Assembly: GCA_963790965.1 (NCBI GenBank)
Contig: CAWBQO010000006.1
Coordinates: 992,001 to 1,056,000, forward strand
Origin: CAWBQO01 sp963790965
Lineage (GTDB): Bacteria > Bacteroidota > Rhodothermia > Rhodothermales > DASSAV01
Length of the DNA: 64,000 nt
Reading direction: 5' to 3'
In this document: positions 17,548 to 25,991 of the stretch, piece by piece
Numbering within the stretch: position 1 is the first letter of the stretch
Layout of the letters: each line of letters opens with the position of its first letter
Notes under the pieces: generated by a model
What the model was told of the DNA's origin: nothing
Seen by the model: the letters and a program-made list of their open reading frames with translations, nothing else
Database searches by the model: none
Position numbers and translations under genes: made by a program

Positions 17548-18576
17548 ATGCTCCCCGACCGTCTTCTGCACGACCCCGCCCGCTGGCTCGTCACCGGTGC
17601 CGCCGGCTTCATCGGCTCCAACCTCGTCGAAGCGCTCCTTCGGCTCGGTCAAACCGTCATCGCCTTCGACAACCTCGCCACCGGCTACCGCCGCAACCTC
17701 GATGAGGCGGTGCGCGCCGCGGGGGAAGGTGCCGCCGGGCGGTTCTCCTTTATCGAGGGCGACATCCGCGACCTCGACACCTGCCGCCGCGCCGCCGTCG
17801 GCACCGACTACGTCCTCCACCAGGCCGCCCTCGGGTCCGTCCCGCGCTCGATCAACGACCCGCTGACGACGCACGAGGTGAACGTGACGGGTACCGTAAA
17901 CATGCTCCTTGCCTCCCGCGACGCGGGCGTGAAGCGGTTCGTCTACGCCTCCTCCTCGTCCGTTTACGGCGATCATCCCGCGCTGCCGAAGGTCGAAGGA
18001 GAGATCGGGACGCCGCTCTCCCCGTACGCCGTCTCCAAGCGCGCCGACGAGCTCTACGCCGAGACGTTCGGCCGCCACTACGGCCTTCAGACCATCGGCT
18101 TGCGCTACTTCAACGTTTTCGGGCGGCGGCAGGACCCGGAGGGGGCCTATGCGGCCGTCATCCCGAAGTGGATCGCGACGCTGCTCGCGGGCGAGCGCCC
18201 CATGATCTACGGCGACGGCGAGACCTCCCGCGACTTCTGCTACGTCGACAACGTGGTGCAGGCCAACTTGCGGGCGGCAGTTGCCCCCGCCGACGCTTCG
18301 GGCACCGTTTACAATGTGGCTTACGGCGACCGTACGACGCTCAACCAGCTCTACCGGCTTCTGCAGGAGGGACTGCAGGCTCGGGTCGATGGCGTTCCTG
18401 CGGAGGAGCCGGTATATAAGGACTTCCGCCCCGGCGACGTGCGCCACTCGCTCGCCGACATCTCGGCCGCGCAGACCGCCCTCGGCTACGCCCCGACGCA
18501 TAGCGTTCTGGACGGCCTCGCGGAAGCGCTCGACTGGTACGTGCGCGATGCCCGCCTCCGCGCGGAGGCTTCGTAG
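17548..18576 (+). CDS. wbpP: UDP-N-acetylglucosamine 4-epimerase-like enzyme (WbpP/TviC type)
   Basis: A 342-residue extended short-chain dehydrogenase/epimerase. The Rossmann motif is TGAAGFIGSNL; the catalytic site is SSSSVYGDHPALPKVEG and SPYAVSKRADELYAE (YxxxK). The segments QAALGSVPRSINDP and GDGETSRDFCYVDN are characteristic of the WbpP/TviC subgroup, and the length equals WbpP (341). It would interconvert UDP-GlcNAc and UDP-GalNAc (or the uronic acids) for surface polysaccharide. The ATG at 17548 is used; the frame upstream is open but lacks features. The gene begins the polysaccharide locus but is separated from the rest by a repeat desert. Confidence 0.85.
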   Translation: MLPDRLLHDPARWLVTGAAGFIGSNLVEALLRLGQTVIAFDNLATGYRRNLDEAVRAAGEGAAGRFSFIEGDIRDLDTCRRAAVGTDYVLHQAALGSVPRSINDPLTTHEVNVTGTVNMLLASRDAGVKRFVYASSSSVYGDHPALPKVEGEIGTPLSPYAVSKRADELYAETFGRHYGLQTIGLRYFNVFGRRQDPEGAYAAVIPKWIATLLAGERPMIYGDGETSRDFCYVDNVVQANLRAAVAPADASGTVYNVAYGDRTTLNQLYRLLQEGLQARVDGVPAEEPVYKDFRPGDVRHSLADISAAQTALGYAPTHSVLDGLAEALDWYVRDARLRAEAS

Positions 18577-18682
18577 GGTTCGTCGCAGAGCGCCGGAAGT
18601 GGGGACTGTGCCTGTCAGGCGTTGGGTGATGGAGTCCTGGGTGAGCGGCTTTGGAGTGGGGGGTGTTCTTTGCTGGTTCGAG

Positions 18683-18757
18683 GAGGTCCCTCCGCGCGGC
18701 GGCGGATGAGGTGGGTTCATGATGAGGGTCGGTAGCGCCGCCTTGGTCGGGATGACA
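18683..18757 (+). repeat. 75-bp dispersed element, copy 1
   Basis: It starts GAGGTCCCTCCGCGCGGCGG and ends CTTGGTCGGGATGACA. Six copies in the window have exactly the same length of 75 bp; this one differs at a few positions from the others. Confidence 0.85.
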
Positions 18758-18835
18758 GGGTGGGGGGTTTTAGCGTTGAATGGCGAGTGAGGAACGGCGG
18801 AAGGCGCAACGGGGGGCGGAACAGCTTTCATGCGG

Positions 18836-18982
18836 GGCGGCGAGGCACCTCAGCGGTGCTTTTCGAACAGATCCTTCGCTTCGCTCAGGATGACACCCAG
18901 GGAGGGTGGAGGAGGCGGGAAGGCCAGATCCTTCGCTTCGCTCAGGATGACAGATTGGGGGGATGACATTCCGGGCGGGATG
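18836..18982 (+). repeat. Outlying partial copy of the 218-bp tandem unit
   Basis: The segment matches the second half of the unit found three times at 19801-20454, including the hairpin GAGGCACCTCAGCGGTGCTT and two 26-bp elements. It lies about 0.9 kb from the array and is separated from it by a GIY-YIG gene. Confidence 0.75.
18870..18952 (+). repeat. Two 26-bp elements in direct orientation
   Basis: Copies at 18870-18895 and 18927-18952 (GATCCTTCGCTTCGCTCAGG followed by ATGACA). Each is an imperfect palindrome with ATCCT and AGGAT arms. Confidence 0.85.
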
Positions 18983-19061
18983 ACATTTCGGGAGAGGATG
19001 ACACTCCGGGCGGGATGACATTTCGGGAGGATGATGTTCCGGGGAGGATGACATTCCGCTG
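18961..19061 (+). repeat. Minisatellite of 16-18 bp units (about six copies)
   Basis: Units read GGATGACATTCCGGGCG, GGATGACATTTCGGGAGA and variants, starting at 18961, 18978, 18996, 19013, 19030 and 19046. Each begins with the GGATGACA octamer that ends the 26-bp and 75-bp elements. Confidence 0.8.
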
Positions 19062-19093
19062 CGGTGCCCCTCCTTGGTACCGCCTTACCCGAT

Positions 19094-19119
19094 TGTCATT
19101 CTGAGCGCAGCGAAGAATC
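19094..19119 (-). repeat. 26-bp element, inverted copy
   Basis: TGTCATTCTGAGCGCAGCGA followed by AGAATC; one position differs from the common form. Confidence 0.75.
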
Positions 19120-19184
19120 TGTCCTTATTGCTCGGCCACATTCGCTCGCTGTGCCGTAATGGCGCGGGCGCAGTCTGCCCTTCA

Positions 19185-19505
19185 TCATGCCACTGGCTCG
19201 TTCTGATCGGTTTCCCATTCTTCCGTAAGATCCCTCCATTCTTTATTTTCCGTCTTGATTAACGCGACCTTCTTCGCACGTGTCCAGCCCTTCATTTTCT
19301 TCTCGCACGAAATCGCATCGCGAACGTCCGTGAAAGAAGTCCAATAGACCAGACGGTCAACGTTGTACCGGCTCGTAAAACCGGCAGTACATTTGGACTT
19401 GTGTTCACGTGCCCGGCGGACGAGGTTGTTCGTCACTCCGATGTACAATGTGCGCGACGCGCTGCTCATGATGTACACGTAAAAGGTTCGTCTTACTCGG
19501 GCCAT
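19185..19505 (-). CDS. GIY-YIG domain endonuclease-like protein
   Basis: From the ATG at 19505 the protein has 106 residues and consists of a single GIY-YIG domain of the small UPF0213/SLX1-like kind. The defining pieces are YVYIMSS and LYIGVTNN (the GIY/YIG strands), the catalytic Arg region RRAREHKS, and the conserved Glu in ISCEKKMKGW. The C-terminus WRDLTEEW is typical of these single-domain proteins. They are thought to nick or cleave DNA, though the role of the stand-alone forms is unsettled. The gene is embedded in repeat arrays on both sides, which may hint at mobility. An upstream start (19547) adds 14 residues with no support. Confidence 0.85.
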   Translation of the reverse strand: MARVRRTFYVYIMSSASRTLYIGVTNNLVRRAREHKSKCTAGFTSRYNVDRLVYWTSFTDVRDAISCEKKMKGWTRAKKVALIKTENKEWRDLTEEWETDQNEPVA

Positions 19506-19747
19506 TCGTATCACCTCACAGCTCTCCCGTTCTCTGCGTTTGCACAAGTGCGGCGCAGAAGTCAGACGCTTCCTTTGACCTCCTGAGCGACGCGCGCTAC
19601 CTACGGAGCGCCCGCAAAGAACGATTGTGATGGGGTGAATACTGGGCCATCATTCTCGCTGCGCGGATTGGACAGTCAGTAGAAGCCGATATATGCGCGG
19701 TGTTCACTGGCGGCGCTGCGAGGCACCTCCGCGGTGCTTTTAGACCA

Positions 19748-19773
19748 GATCCTTCGCTGCGCTCAGGATGACA
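19748..19773 (+). repeat. 26-bp element
   Basis: GATCCTTCGCTGCGCTCAGG followed by ATGACA, preceded by a variant of the GAGGCACCTCCGCGGTGCTT hairpin. Confidence 0.85.
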
Positions 19774-19800
19774 TTCCGGGCGGGATGACATTTCGGAGAG

Positions 19801-20454
19801 GATGGAGGGGGCGGGGACGATGGAGGAATGGGCGAAACGGGCCGGCTTGTTGTGCCGGGGCGGCGAGGCATCTCAGCGGTGCTTTTCGAACAGATCCTTC
19901 GCTTCGCTCAGGATGACACCCAGGGAGGGTGGAGGAGGCGGGAAGGCCAGATCCTTCGCTTTGCTCAGGATGACAGATTGGGGGGATGACATTCCGGGCA
20001 GGATGACATTTCGGAGAGGATGGAGGGGGCGGGGACGATTGAGGAATGGGCGAAACGGGCCGGCTTGTTGTGCCGGGGCGGCGAGGCATCTCAGCGGTGC
20101 CTTTCGAACAGATCCTTCGCTTCGCTCAGGATGACACCCAGGGAGGGTGGAGGAGGCGGGAAGGCCAGATCCTTCGCTTTGCTCAGGATGACAGATTGGG
20201 GGGATGACATTCCGGGCAGGATGACATTTCGGAGAGGATGGAGGGGGCGGGGACGATGGAGGAATGGGCGAAACGGGCCGGCTTGTTGTGCCGGGGCGGC
20301 GAGGCATCTTAGCGGTGCTTTTCGAACAGATCCTTCGCTTCGCTCAGGATGACACCCAGGGAGGGTGGAGGAGGCGGGAAGGCCAGATCCTTCGCTTTGC
20401 TCAGGATGACAGATTGGGGGGATGACATTCCGGGCAGGATGACATTTCGGGGGA
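19801..20454 (+). repeat. Tandem array, three 218-bp units
   Basis: Units start at 19801, 20019 and 20237, each with GATGGAGGGGGCGGGGACGA, and are nearly identical. Each unit contains a hairpin (GAGGCATCTCAGCGGTGCTT), two 26-bp elements (19893, 19950; 20111, 20168; 20329, 20386) and a GGATGACATTCCGG stretch. The period of 218 is not a multiple of three, arguing against a coding repeat. Confidence 0.9.
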
Positions 20455-20610
20455 GGATAACATCCGGGTCAATACCATTCCGGGGAGGATGACATTCTGG
20501 GATGACGGCGGGGGGCGGATCTGATGGGGGGCGGGCTTGTTCACTTTGCTCGAAGGCTCTTGAACCATTATTGAAGGACTGCACTGGGGGCTTTGAGGCG
20601 GGGTGCTTGG

Positions 20611-20810
20611 CTGGGATGCTGCACAGTAATCCTTGCTGGGATGCTGCACAGTAATCCTTGCTGGGATGCTGCACAATCATTCTTACTGGGATGCTGTACA
20701 GTAATCCTTGCTGGGATACATCGCAAAAATCCTTGTTGGAATGCTGCACGATCATTCTTACTGGGATGCTGTACAATCATCCTTACGGGGATGCTGCGCG
20801 ATATTTCCTT
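20611..20810 (+). repeat. Minisatellite, eight 25-bp units
   Basis: The consensus is CTGGGATGCTGCACAGTAAT followed by CCTTG. Units start at 20611, 20636, 20661, 20686, 20711, 20736, 20761 and 20786, with increasing divergence in the later units. There are no spacers. It ends 61 bases before the WlbA-like gene, so it lies in its likely promoter region. Confidence 0.9.
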
Positions 20811-20871
20811 TTGTCCCTGCCACGTATGCAAGCGTTTGTAAGCTCGAACTGACTGCGGCCTTCTTTTTCGC

Positions 20872-21765
20872 ATGAAAAACTTTGCCCTTACCGGCGTTGC
20901 CGGATATATCGCCCCGCGCCACCTGCAGGCCATCCATGACACCGGCAACCGCCTCGTTGCCGCGGTCGATCCGCACGACTCGGTCGGGCTGCTCGATCAG
21001 CACTTCTCCGATGCCGCCTTTTTTACCGAATTCGAACGGTTCGATCGTCACCTTGAAAAGCTGCGGCGGGGTCCGGAGGAGGGACGGGTGCATTACGTCA
21101 GCATCTGCTCGCCGAACCATCTTCACGACGCCCATGCGCGGCTGGCGCTTCGCGTCGGTGCCGACGCGCTCTGCGAGAAGCCGCTCGTCCTTCGCCCGCA
21201 CAACCTCGACGCGCTCGAGGAGCTGGAGCGGGAGACCGGCCGGCGGGTGTGGACCGTCCTGCAGCTGCGCGTCCACCCGGCGCTGCTGGCACTGCGGGAA
21301 CGGCTGCTCGCCGAACCGGGGCGGCGGCACGAGGTGCGGCTGCGGTACGTGACCTCGCGGGGCACCTGGTACCGCTACTCCTGGAAGGGCGACGCCGAGA
21401 AGTCGGGCGGCGTGGCGATGAACATTGGCGTCCATTTCTTCGACCTGCTGCTGTGGCTCTTCGGCGGGGTGGAGGAGAGTACGGTCACGCTGCGCGGGCC
21501 GGACCGTACGGGCGGCACGTTTCGGCTGGAGCGGGCGGACGTTGACTGGTTTCTCTCGATCGATGCGCATGATTTGCCCACCTCTGCGCAAGGCGTGCAG
21601 CCAACCTACCGCTCCATCACGGTGGACGGCGATGAGATCGAGTTCAGCGGCGGTTTTCGCGATCTTCACACGCGCGTTTACGAGGAGACGCTGGCCGGGC
21701 GCGGGTTCGGCATTGCCGATGCGCGGCCGGCGATCGAACTTGTGCGCCGCGTGCAGACGGGGTAG
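20872..21765 (+). CDS. wlbA: UDP-N-acetyl-2-amino-2-deoxyglucuronate 3-dehydrogenase-like (WlbA/WbpB)
   Basis: The 297-residue Gfo/Idh/MocA oxidoreductase begins MKNFALTGVAGYIAPRHLQA, a start characteristic of the WlbA/WbpB group. The catalytic signature is CEKPLVL, and GVAMNIGVHFFDLLLWLFGG supplies the active-site HFFD region. These enzymes oxidise the 3-OH of UDP-GlcNAcA with NAD+, making the substrate for a WbpE-type aminotransferase, which is encoded 1 kb downstream. The product would feed UDP-2,3-diacetamido uronic sugars for O-antigen. The minisatellite immediately upstream may affect its expression. Confidence 0.85.
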   Translation: MKNFALTGVAGYIAPRHLQAIHDTGNRLVAAVDPHDSVGLLDQHFSDAAFFTEFERFDRHLEKLRRGPEEGRVHYVSICSPNHLHDAHARLALRVGADALCEKPLVLRPHNLDALEELERETGRRVWTVLQLRVHPALLALRERLLAEPGRRHEVRLRYVTSRGTWYRYSWKGDAEKSGGVAMNIGVHFFDLLLWLFGGVEESTVTLRGPDRTGGTFRLERADVDWFLSIDAHDLPTSAQGVQPTYRSITVDGDEIEFSGGFRDLHTRVYEETLAGRGFGIADARPAIELVRRVQTG

Positions 21766-22073
21766 ACTGCGAGCGCCGGATGACGCCCGGCGTAGTGGCG
21801 GCCCCGTATGCCCCCGGCGGCAGGGGCAGCATAGAGCGGGATTCTGCGGGTTTTCTGAGGGTTTATTGCGGGGATGTGATGATTAAGCGAGGGAATGTGA
21901 CGCCGGGCGGGTCCGGCAAGGCCGTTCATCAGGTGATTCAGGCGGCTCTCTCACTTTCTGAGGGTTCTGGGGCTTGCCGGCGGGCGAAAGCGTTCGTTCT
22001 CTCGATGCGGCGCGGCGACGCCCTTGCGTGATGCCATGCGCGGGCGTTCGCGTCGTCCTGAGCGCGGCTTGCA
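21766..22073. other. Intergenic region, no gene seen
   Basis: These 308 bases between convergent genes contain no supported coding region. A short phrase repeat (GGGTTTTCTGAGGG and TTTCTGAGGGTTCT) is seen at 21850-21970, but no clear terminator could be drawn. Confidence 0.4.
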
Positions 22074-22553
22074 CTATCCGAGCAGCAAGGGGTCCTCGCC
22101 GGCTTCGAAGGCTGCCATCTGTTCGGCGTACAGTTCGTCCTCGAACATCGTTTTGTCCGTGCCGGGGATCTCCTTTCCATTGTCGTCCGTCTCGCAGAGC
22201 GTCACCGTTTTCCGTTCCGGCTTCACCCAGGGCGGCAGGAGGTCGTAGTTGAGGCATTCGTCCCAATGGTCCACGTGAAGCTGTTCGTGCTTCTTCAGGA
22301 ACATGCGCACGAGGAACATCTGCGCCTGGAGGCTGCCTTTGCGGGCCTTATCGAGTACGCAGTCCATCATTTCGGTGAGGACCTCGGAGCGGTGTTCGCG
22401 GATGGCGCGCTCGACGGCGGGGTCGTCCTTTATGCGCCGGTCGAGCGTCGAGATGCTGATTCCGAGCGCCTGTGCGATCTGCCACTGATAGAGTCCGCGC
22501 TCGGCCAGCCGGGCGACGCGTTCCGGGTCGATGTTGATTCGGTGTCTTCCCAT
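22074..22553 (-). CDS. Terminase-small-subunit-like helix-turn-helix protein (orphan)
   Basis: A 159-residue protein. The N-terminus (GRHRINIDPERVARLAERGLY, then QWQIAQALGISISTLDRRIKDD) is a homeodomain-like helix-turn-helix as in phage terminase small subunits, and VLTEMMDCVLDKARKGSLQAQMFLVRMFLKK corresponds to the second conserved helix pair of that class. The C-terminus is acidic (EQMAAFEAGEDPLLLG). In phages such a protein recognises the packaging site, but no large terminase, portal or capsid gene is nearby. It is on the opposite strand to the polysaccharide genes. It may be a prophage remnant or a domesticated DNA-binding protein. Confidence 0.6.
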   Translation of the reverse strand: MGRHRINIDPERVARLAERGLYQWQIAQALGISISTLDRRIKDDPAVERAIREHRSEVLTEMMDCVLDKARKGSLQAQMFLVRMFLKKHEQLHVDHWDECLNYDLLPPWVKPERKTVTLCETDDNGKEIPGTDKTMFEDELYAEQMAAFEAGEDPLLLG

Positions 22554-22767
22554 GGGTGTACTTTCTGCCGTTTTTGTGCTTTGAGTGACTCGCGGCAGGA
22601 AGGTACCGAGGCGAGGGAGGGGTAAACAAGGTTATTCTCATAACCATTCGTGCGGTGGGAGCGCCGGGCCGTTCGGCGGGAGGGCCGGGCGGAGCGGCCG
22701 TAGCGGGTCGGAACCCGTCCGCCGCCGGTCCGTTTAGATGGACTTGCCCAGAATATCCCCGCCTCCT

Positions 22768-23901
22768 ATGCCGTCCACCACCCTGGCACCGGGTCCCGTT
22801 CCCGTACTTGATCTTGCGCCTGAGATCGACGCGTTGTGGGGCGAGCTGCACGAGGCCTTCGACCGCGTCCTTCGTTCCGGTCATTTTATTGGCGGGCCGG
22901 AAGTTATTGCTTTTGAAGAGGAAACAGCTTCCTACCTCGGTGCCCGTCACGCCGTCGGGTTGAACTCCGGCACCGACGCCCTCGTAATTTCTTTGCGCGC
23001 CCTCGGCATCGGTCCGGGCGACGAGGTTATCACAACGCCCTTCTCCTTCTTCGCGACGGCCGAAAGCATCTCCGCCGTGGGCGCGACGCCGGTGTTCGCG
23101 GACGTAGAGGATTCCACGTTCAACATCGACCCGGAGGAGGTCGAGCGGCTGGTTACGGGGAAGACGCGGGCGTTGATGCCGGTGCATCTTTTCGGGCGTC
23201 CGGCGGCCATGGGGCGGCTGATGGAGATTGCCCGCAGGCACGGTCTGAAGGTTGTCGAGGACTGCGCGCAGTCGTTCGGCGCGACCCTTGGCGAGCGGCA
23301 GACCGGCACCATCGGCGACGCCGGCACGTACTCCTTTTTCCCCTCCAAGAACCTCGGCGGCTTCGGCGACGGCGGGATGCTCGTGACGGACGACGAGCGG
23401 GTTGCGCAGGAGGCGCGGAGACTTCGCGCGCACGGCTCGCTGAAGAAGTACCACAACGAGACCGTGGGCTACAACTCCCGCCTGGACGCCCTCCAGGCCG
23501 CCCTGCTGCGCGTCCGGCTGCCTCACGTGGACCGCTACAACGAGGCCCGGCGGGAGGTTGCCAGCCGCTATAACGAACTCCTATCCGGCGTGGAAGGGAT
23601 TATTTTACCTGAAGTTACGCCCGGTCACGTTTTCCACCAATACACCATCCGGGTGCTCGAGGGGCGACGGGATGAATTGGCCCGGCTTTTGGGAGAGCAG
23701 GGGATCGGCACGATGGTCTACTACCCCGTGCCGCAGCACCGGCTGCCGGTCTACGATCTGCCCGCCGGAACGTGTCCCGTGAGCGAACGCCTGGCGGAGG
23801 AGGTGCTGAGCCTCCCCATCGGCACGGCGCTCGGGAACGGCGTTCCGGAAAGGGTTGCCGAAGCCATCCGACAGGCGCTGCAGGACTCCGCTGAACATTG
23901 A
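22768..23901 (+). CDS. wbpE: DegT/DnrJ/EryC1 sugar aminotransferase (WbpE-like)
   Basis: A 377-residue PLP enzyme. The PLP lysine is K194 in SFFPSKNLGGFGDGG; VGLNSGTDALVISLRALGI, DEVITTPFSFFATAES and EDCAQSFGATL are family hallmarks. It would transaminate a UDP-3-keto uronic sugar produced by the WlbA-like enzyme, with glutamate as donor. The ATG at 22768 is favoured over 22738 because family proteins begin at VPVLDLAPEIDA. Assignment to the WbpE subgroup is by context and moderate similarity; other keto-sugar aminotransferases share all these motifs. Confidence 0.82.
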   Translation: MPSTTLAPGPVPVLDLAPEIDALWGELHEAFDRVLRSGHFIGGPEVIAFEEETASYLGARHAVGLNSGTDALVISLRALGIGPGDEVITTPFSFFATAESISAVGATPVFADVEDSTFNIDPEEVERLVTGKTRALMPVHLFGRPAAMGRLMEIARRHGLKVVEDCAQSFGATLGERQTGTIGDAGTYSFFPSKNLGGFGDGGMLVTDDERVAQEARRLRAHGSLKKYHNETVGYNSRLDALQAALLRVRLPHVDRYNEARREVASRYNELLSGVEGIILPEVTPGHVFHQYTIRVLEGRRDELARLLGEQGIGTMVYYPVPQHRLPVYDLPAGTCPVSERLAEEVLSLPIGTALGNGVPERVAEAIRQALQDSAEH

Positions 23902-24030
23902 CTGTATCTTAATATAAACGTGCCACTTGTGCGCCTATATTGCGCGCTTCCTTTTTGATAGACACGGCACGACCTTTGTCTACTGGCTGAACTCCTGCCC
24001 GAGTGAACGCCGACGGATCCACCCACCACC

Positions 24031-25098
24031 ATGTCCACCTCGACTGAAAAGACACTGCTCGTCACCGGAGGGGCTGGCTTCATCGGCTCGGCTCTCGTCC
24101 GCTACCTCATCCGGCACACGGACCAGCGTGTCGTCAGTGTGGACAAGCTGACGTATGCCGGCAATCTGGAGTCGGTGGCCTCCATCGAGGAAGACCCGCG
24201 CTATGCCTTTGAGCAGGTGGACATCTGCGATGCGGACGAAGTGGCCCGGCTCTTCGAGACGTACCGTCCAGCCGGCGTCATGCACCTGGCCGCCGAGAGC
24301 CACGTAGATCGCTCCATCGATGGTCCTGGAGCGTTCATCCAGACGAATCTGGTCGGCACGTACACGCTGCTGAATGCCGCCCGCGCCTACTGGAAGGATC
24401 TGGGCGAGGATGCCCGAGCGGCCTTCCGCTTCCTCCACGTCTCGACCGACGAGGTTTACGGCGCGCTGGGCGACGAAGGTTTCTTCACCGAAGAGACGCC
24501 GTACGATCCGTCGTCGCCGTACTCGGCCTCAAAGGCCGGCTCCGACCACCTGGCACGCGCCTGGCACCATACCTACGGCCTGCCGGTGCTGGTCACGAAC
24601 TGCTCGAATAACTACGGCCCATACCAGTTTCCTGAAAAGCTCATTCCAGTGGTCATCTTGAAGGCGCTCGGAGGGCAGCCTATCCCCGTCTACGGAAAGG
24701 GCGAGAACGTGCGCGACTGGCTCTTCGTGGACGACCACGTAAAGGCGCTGGTCCGGGTACTTGAACAGGGTACGCCCGGCGAGACGTACAACGTCGGCGG
24801 TCACAACGAGTGGAAGAATCTCGACGTGGTTCGGGAGATTTGCCGCCTCATGGATGAATTCCGTCCCGAAGGCGCACCCCATGCGGACCTCATCACCTTT
24901 GTAACCGACCGCCCCGGCCACGATCTCCGCTACGCCATCGACGCGACGAAGATCAAGCGTGAACTCGGCTGGACGCCTGAAGAGACATTCGAGACTGGCC
25001 TCCGCAAGACCGTCCGCTGGTATCTGGACAACCAGACGTGGTGCGACAACATCCGCTCCGGCGACTACCGCCTCGAACGCCTCGGCACCGCCGCCTGA
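24031..25098 (+). CDS. rfbB: dTDP-glucose 4,6-dehydratase
   Basis: A 355-residue NAD+-dependent dehydratase that converts dTDP-glucose to dTDP-4-keto-6-deoxyglucose, the second step toward dTDP-rhamnose. Recognised by LLVTGGAGFIGSALVRYL, AAESHVDRSIDGP (family signature), VSTDEVYGALGD and PYSASKAGSDHLARAW with the YxxxK pair. NCSNNYGPYQFPEKLIP and RDWLFVDDH are also characteristic. It heads the rfbB-rfbA-rfbC set, with rfbA starting seven bases after its stop codon. G+C is high, as in the flanking chromosome, unlike genes after 26.3 kb. Confidence 0.96.
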   Translation: MSTSTEKTLLVTGGAGFIGSALVRYLIRHTDQRVVSVDKLTYAGNLESVASIEEDPRYAFEQVDICDADEVARLFETYRPAGVMHLAAESHVDRSIDGPGAFIQTNLVGTYTLLNAARAYWKDLGEDARAAFRFLHVSTDEVYGALGDEGFFTEETPYDPSSPYSASKAGSDHLARAWHHTYGLPVLVTNCSNNYGPYQFPEKLIPVVILKALGGQPIPVYGKGENVRDWLFVDDHVKALVRVLEQGTPGETYNVGGHNEWKNLDVVREICRLMDEFRPEGAPHADLITFVTDRPGHDLRYAIDATKIKRELGWTPEETFETGLRKTVRWYLDNQTWCDNIRSGDYRLERLGTAA

Positions 25099-25105
25099 AA
25101 TAGAA

Positions 25106-25991
25106 ATGAACAGAAAAGGAATTATACTTGCAGGCGGATCGGGCACGCGCCTGTACCCGATCACTATGGCCGTCAGCAAGCAGCTCTTGCCGGTCTACGA
25201 CAAGCCGATGATCTACTACCCGCTCACGACGCTCATGCTGGCGCGTATCCGGGACATCCTCATCATTTCCACACCGCAGGATCTGCCGCTTTTCGAGCAG
25301 GTCCTCGGCGACGGCTCAAAGTGGGGGCTCTCGCTCTCCTACGCCGAGCAGCCCCGCCCGGAGGGCCTGGCGCAGGCCTTCGTTATAGGCGCCGACTTCG
25401 TGGGCAAGGATCCGAGCTGCCTGATCCTCGGTGACAACATCTTCTACGGGCAGGGCCTGACGGATTCGCTCCGCCGCGCCGGGGCCCGCGAGGAAGGCGC
25501 TACCGTCTTCGGCTACTACGTGAAGGACCCGCAGCGCTACGGCGTCGTGGCGTTCGATGAGGAAGGATGCGCCGTGAGCATAGAGGAGAAGCCGCGCGGC
25601 ACCTGCCTCGAACTACGCGGTGACGGGCCTCTACTTCTACGACAACAGCGTCATCGACATCGCGGCCTCGCTGAAGCCCTCTGCTCGCGGCGAACTGGAG
25701 ATCACAGACGTAAATCGTCTTTACCTGGAATCCGGTCGCTTGAATGTCGAGCTGATGGGCCGCGGCATGGCGTGGCTGGACACCGGCACGCACGAATCGC
25801 TGCTGGACGCCGGTAACTTCGTCGCCACCATCGAGAACCGGCAGGGACTCAAAGTGGCGTGTCCGGAAGAGATTGCTTACCGTTCCGGCTGGATCGATGA
25901 GGCCGAACTCGCCGAACTGGCGGAGCCGCTTCGGAAGAACGGATACGGCGAGTACCTGCTGAACCTGATTGAACTCGGGGAGCTGGTATGA
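25106..25991 (+). pseudogene. rfbA: Glucose-1-phosphate thymidylyltransferase, interrupted by a frameshift
   Basis: The first part (25106 to about 25600) is a normal RfbA: KGIILAGGSGTRLYPITM, KQLLPVYDKPMIYYPLT, LILGDNIFYGQG. After SIEEKPRGT the frame is lost, and the rest (ASNYAVTGLYFYDNSVIDIA through ELEITDVN and WLDTGTHESLLDA) continues in another frame to 25991. One extra base at about 25601-25606 explains it, and removing it restores a full-length enzyme of about 294 residues. This could be a sequencing error, since the neighbours are intact and spacing is perfect. The enzyme makes dTDP-glucose from dTTP and glucose-1-phosphate. Confidence 0.9.

Larger units (their letters stand above)
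18577..19184. other. Repeat-rich intergenic region (no gene)
   Basis: The region contains one 75-bp element (18683-18757), a partial copy of the 218-bp array unit (from 18836), two 26-bp elements (18870-18895, 18927-18952), a 16-18 bp minisatellite (18961-19061) and one inverted 26-bp element (19094-19119). Open frames are repeat translations on both strands and are not genes. Confidence 0.8.
19506..20871. other. Repeat desert upstream of the WlbA-like gene
   Basis: No gene is supported in these 1.37 kb. Contents in order are a 26-bp element (19748-19773), a 3 x 218-bp tandem array (19801-20454), loose GGATGACAT repeats to about 20500, and an 8 x 25-bp minisatellite (20611-20810). The open frames on both strands repeat the same peptide phrases and are translations of the array. 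Confidence 0.8.

Noticed and set aside
18770..20776. Many open frames on both strands with phrases such as HPERSEG and FASLRMT
   Set aside because: They are translations of the 26-bp and related repeats in several frames; the phrase occurs in unrelated frames and has no start signals. The same applies at 38.7-39.9, 50.5-51.4 and 60.8-61.1 kb.
20611..20810. CRISPR array
   Set aside because: Repeats of 25 bp follow each other without spacers, and no cas gene is in the window.
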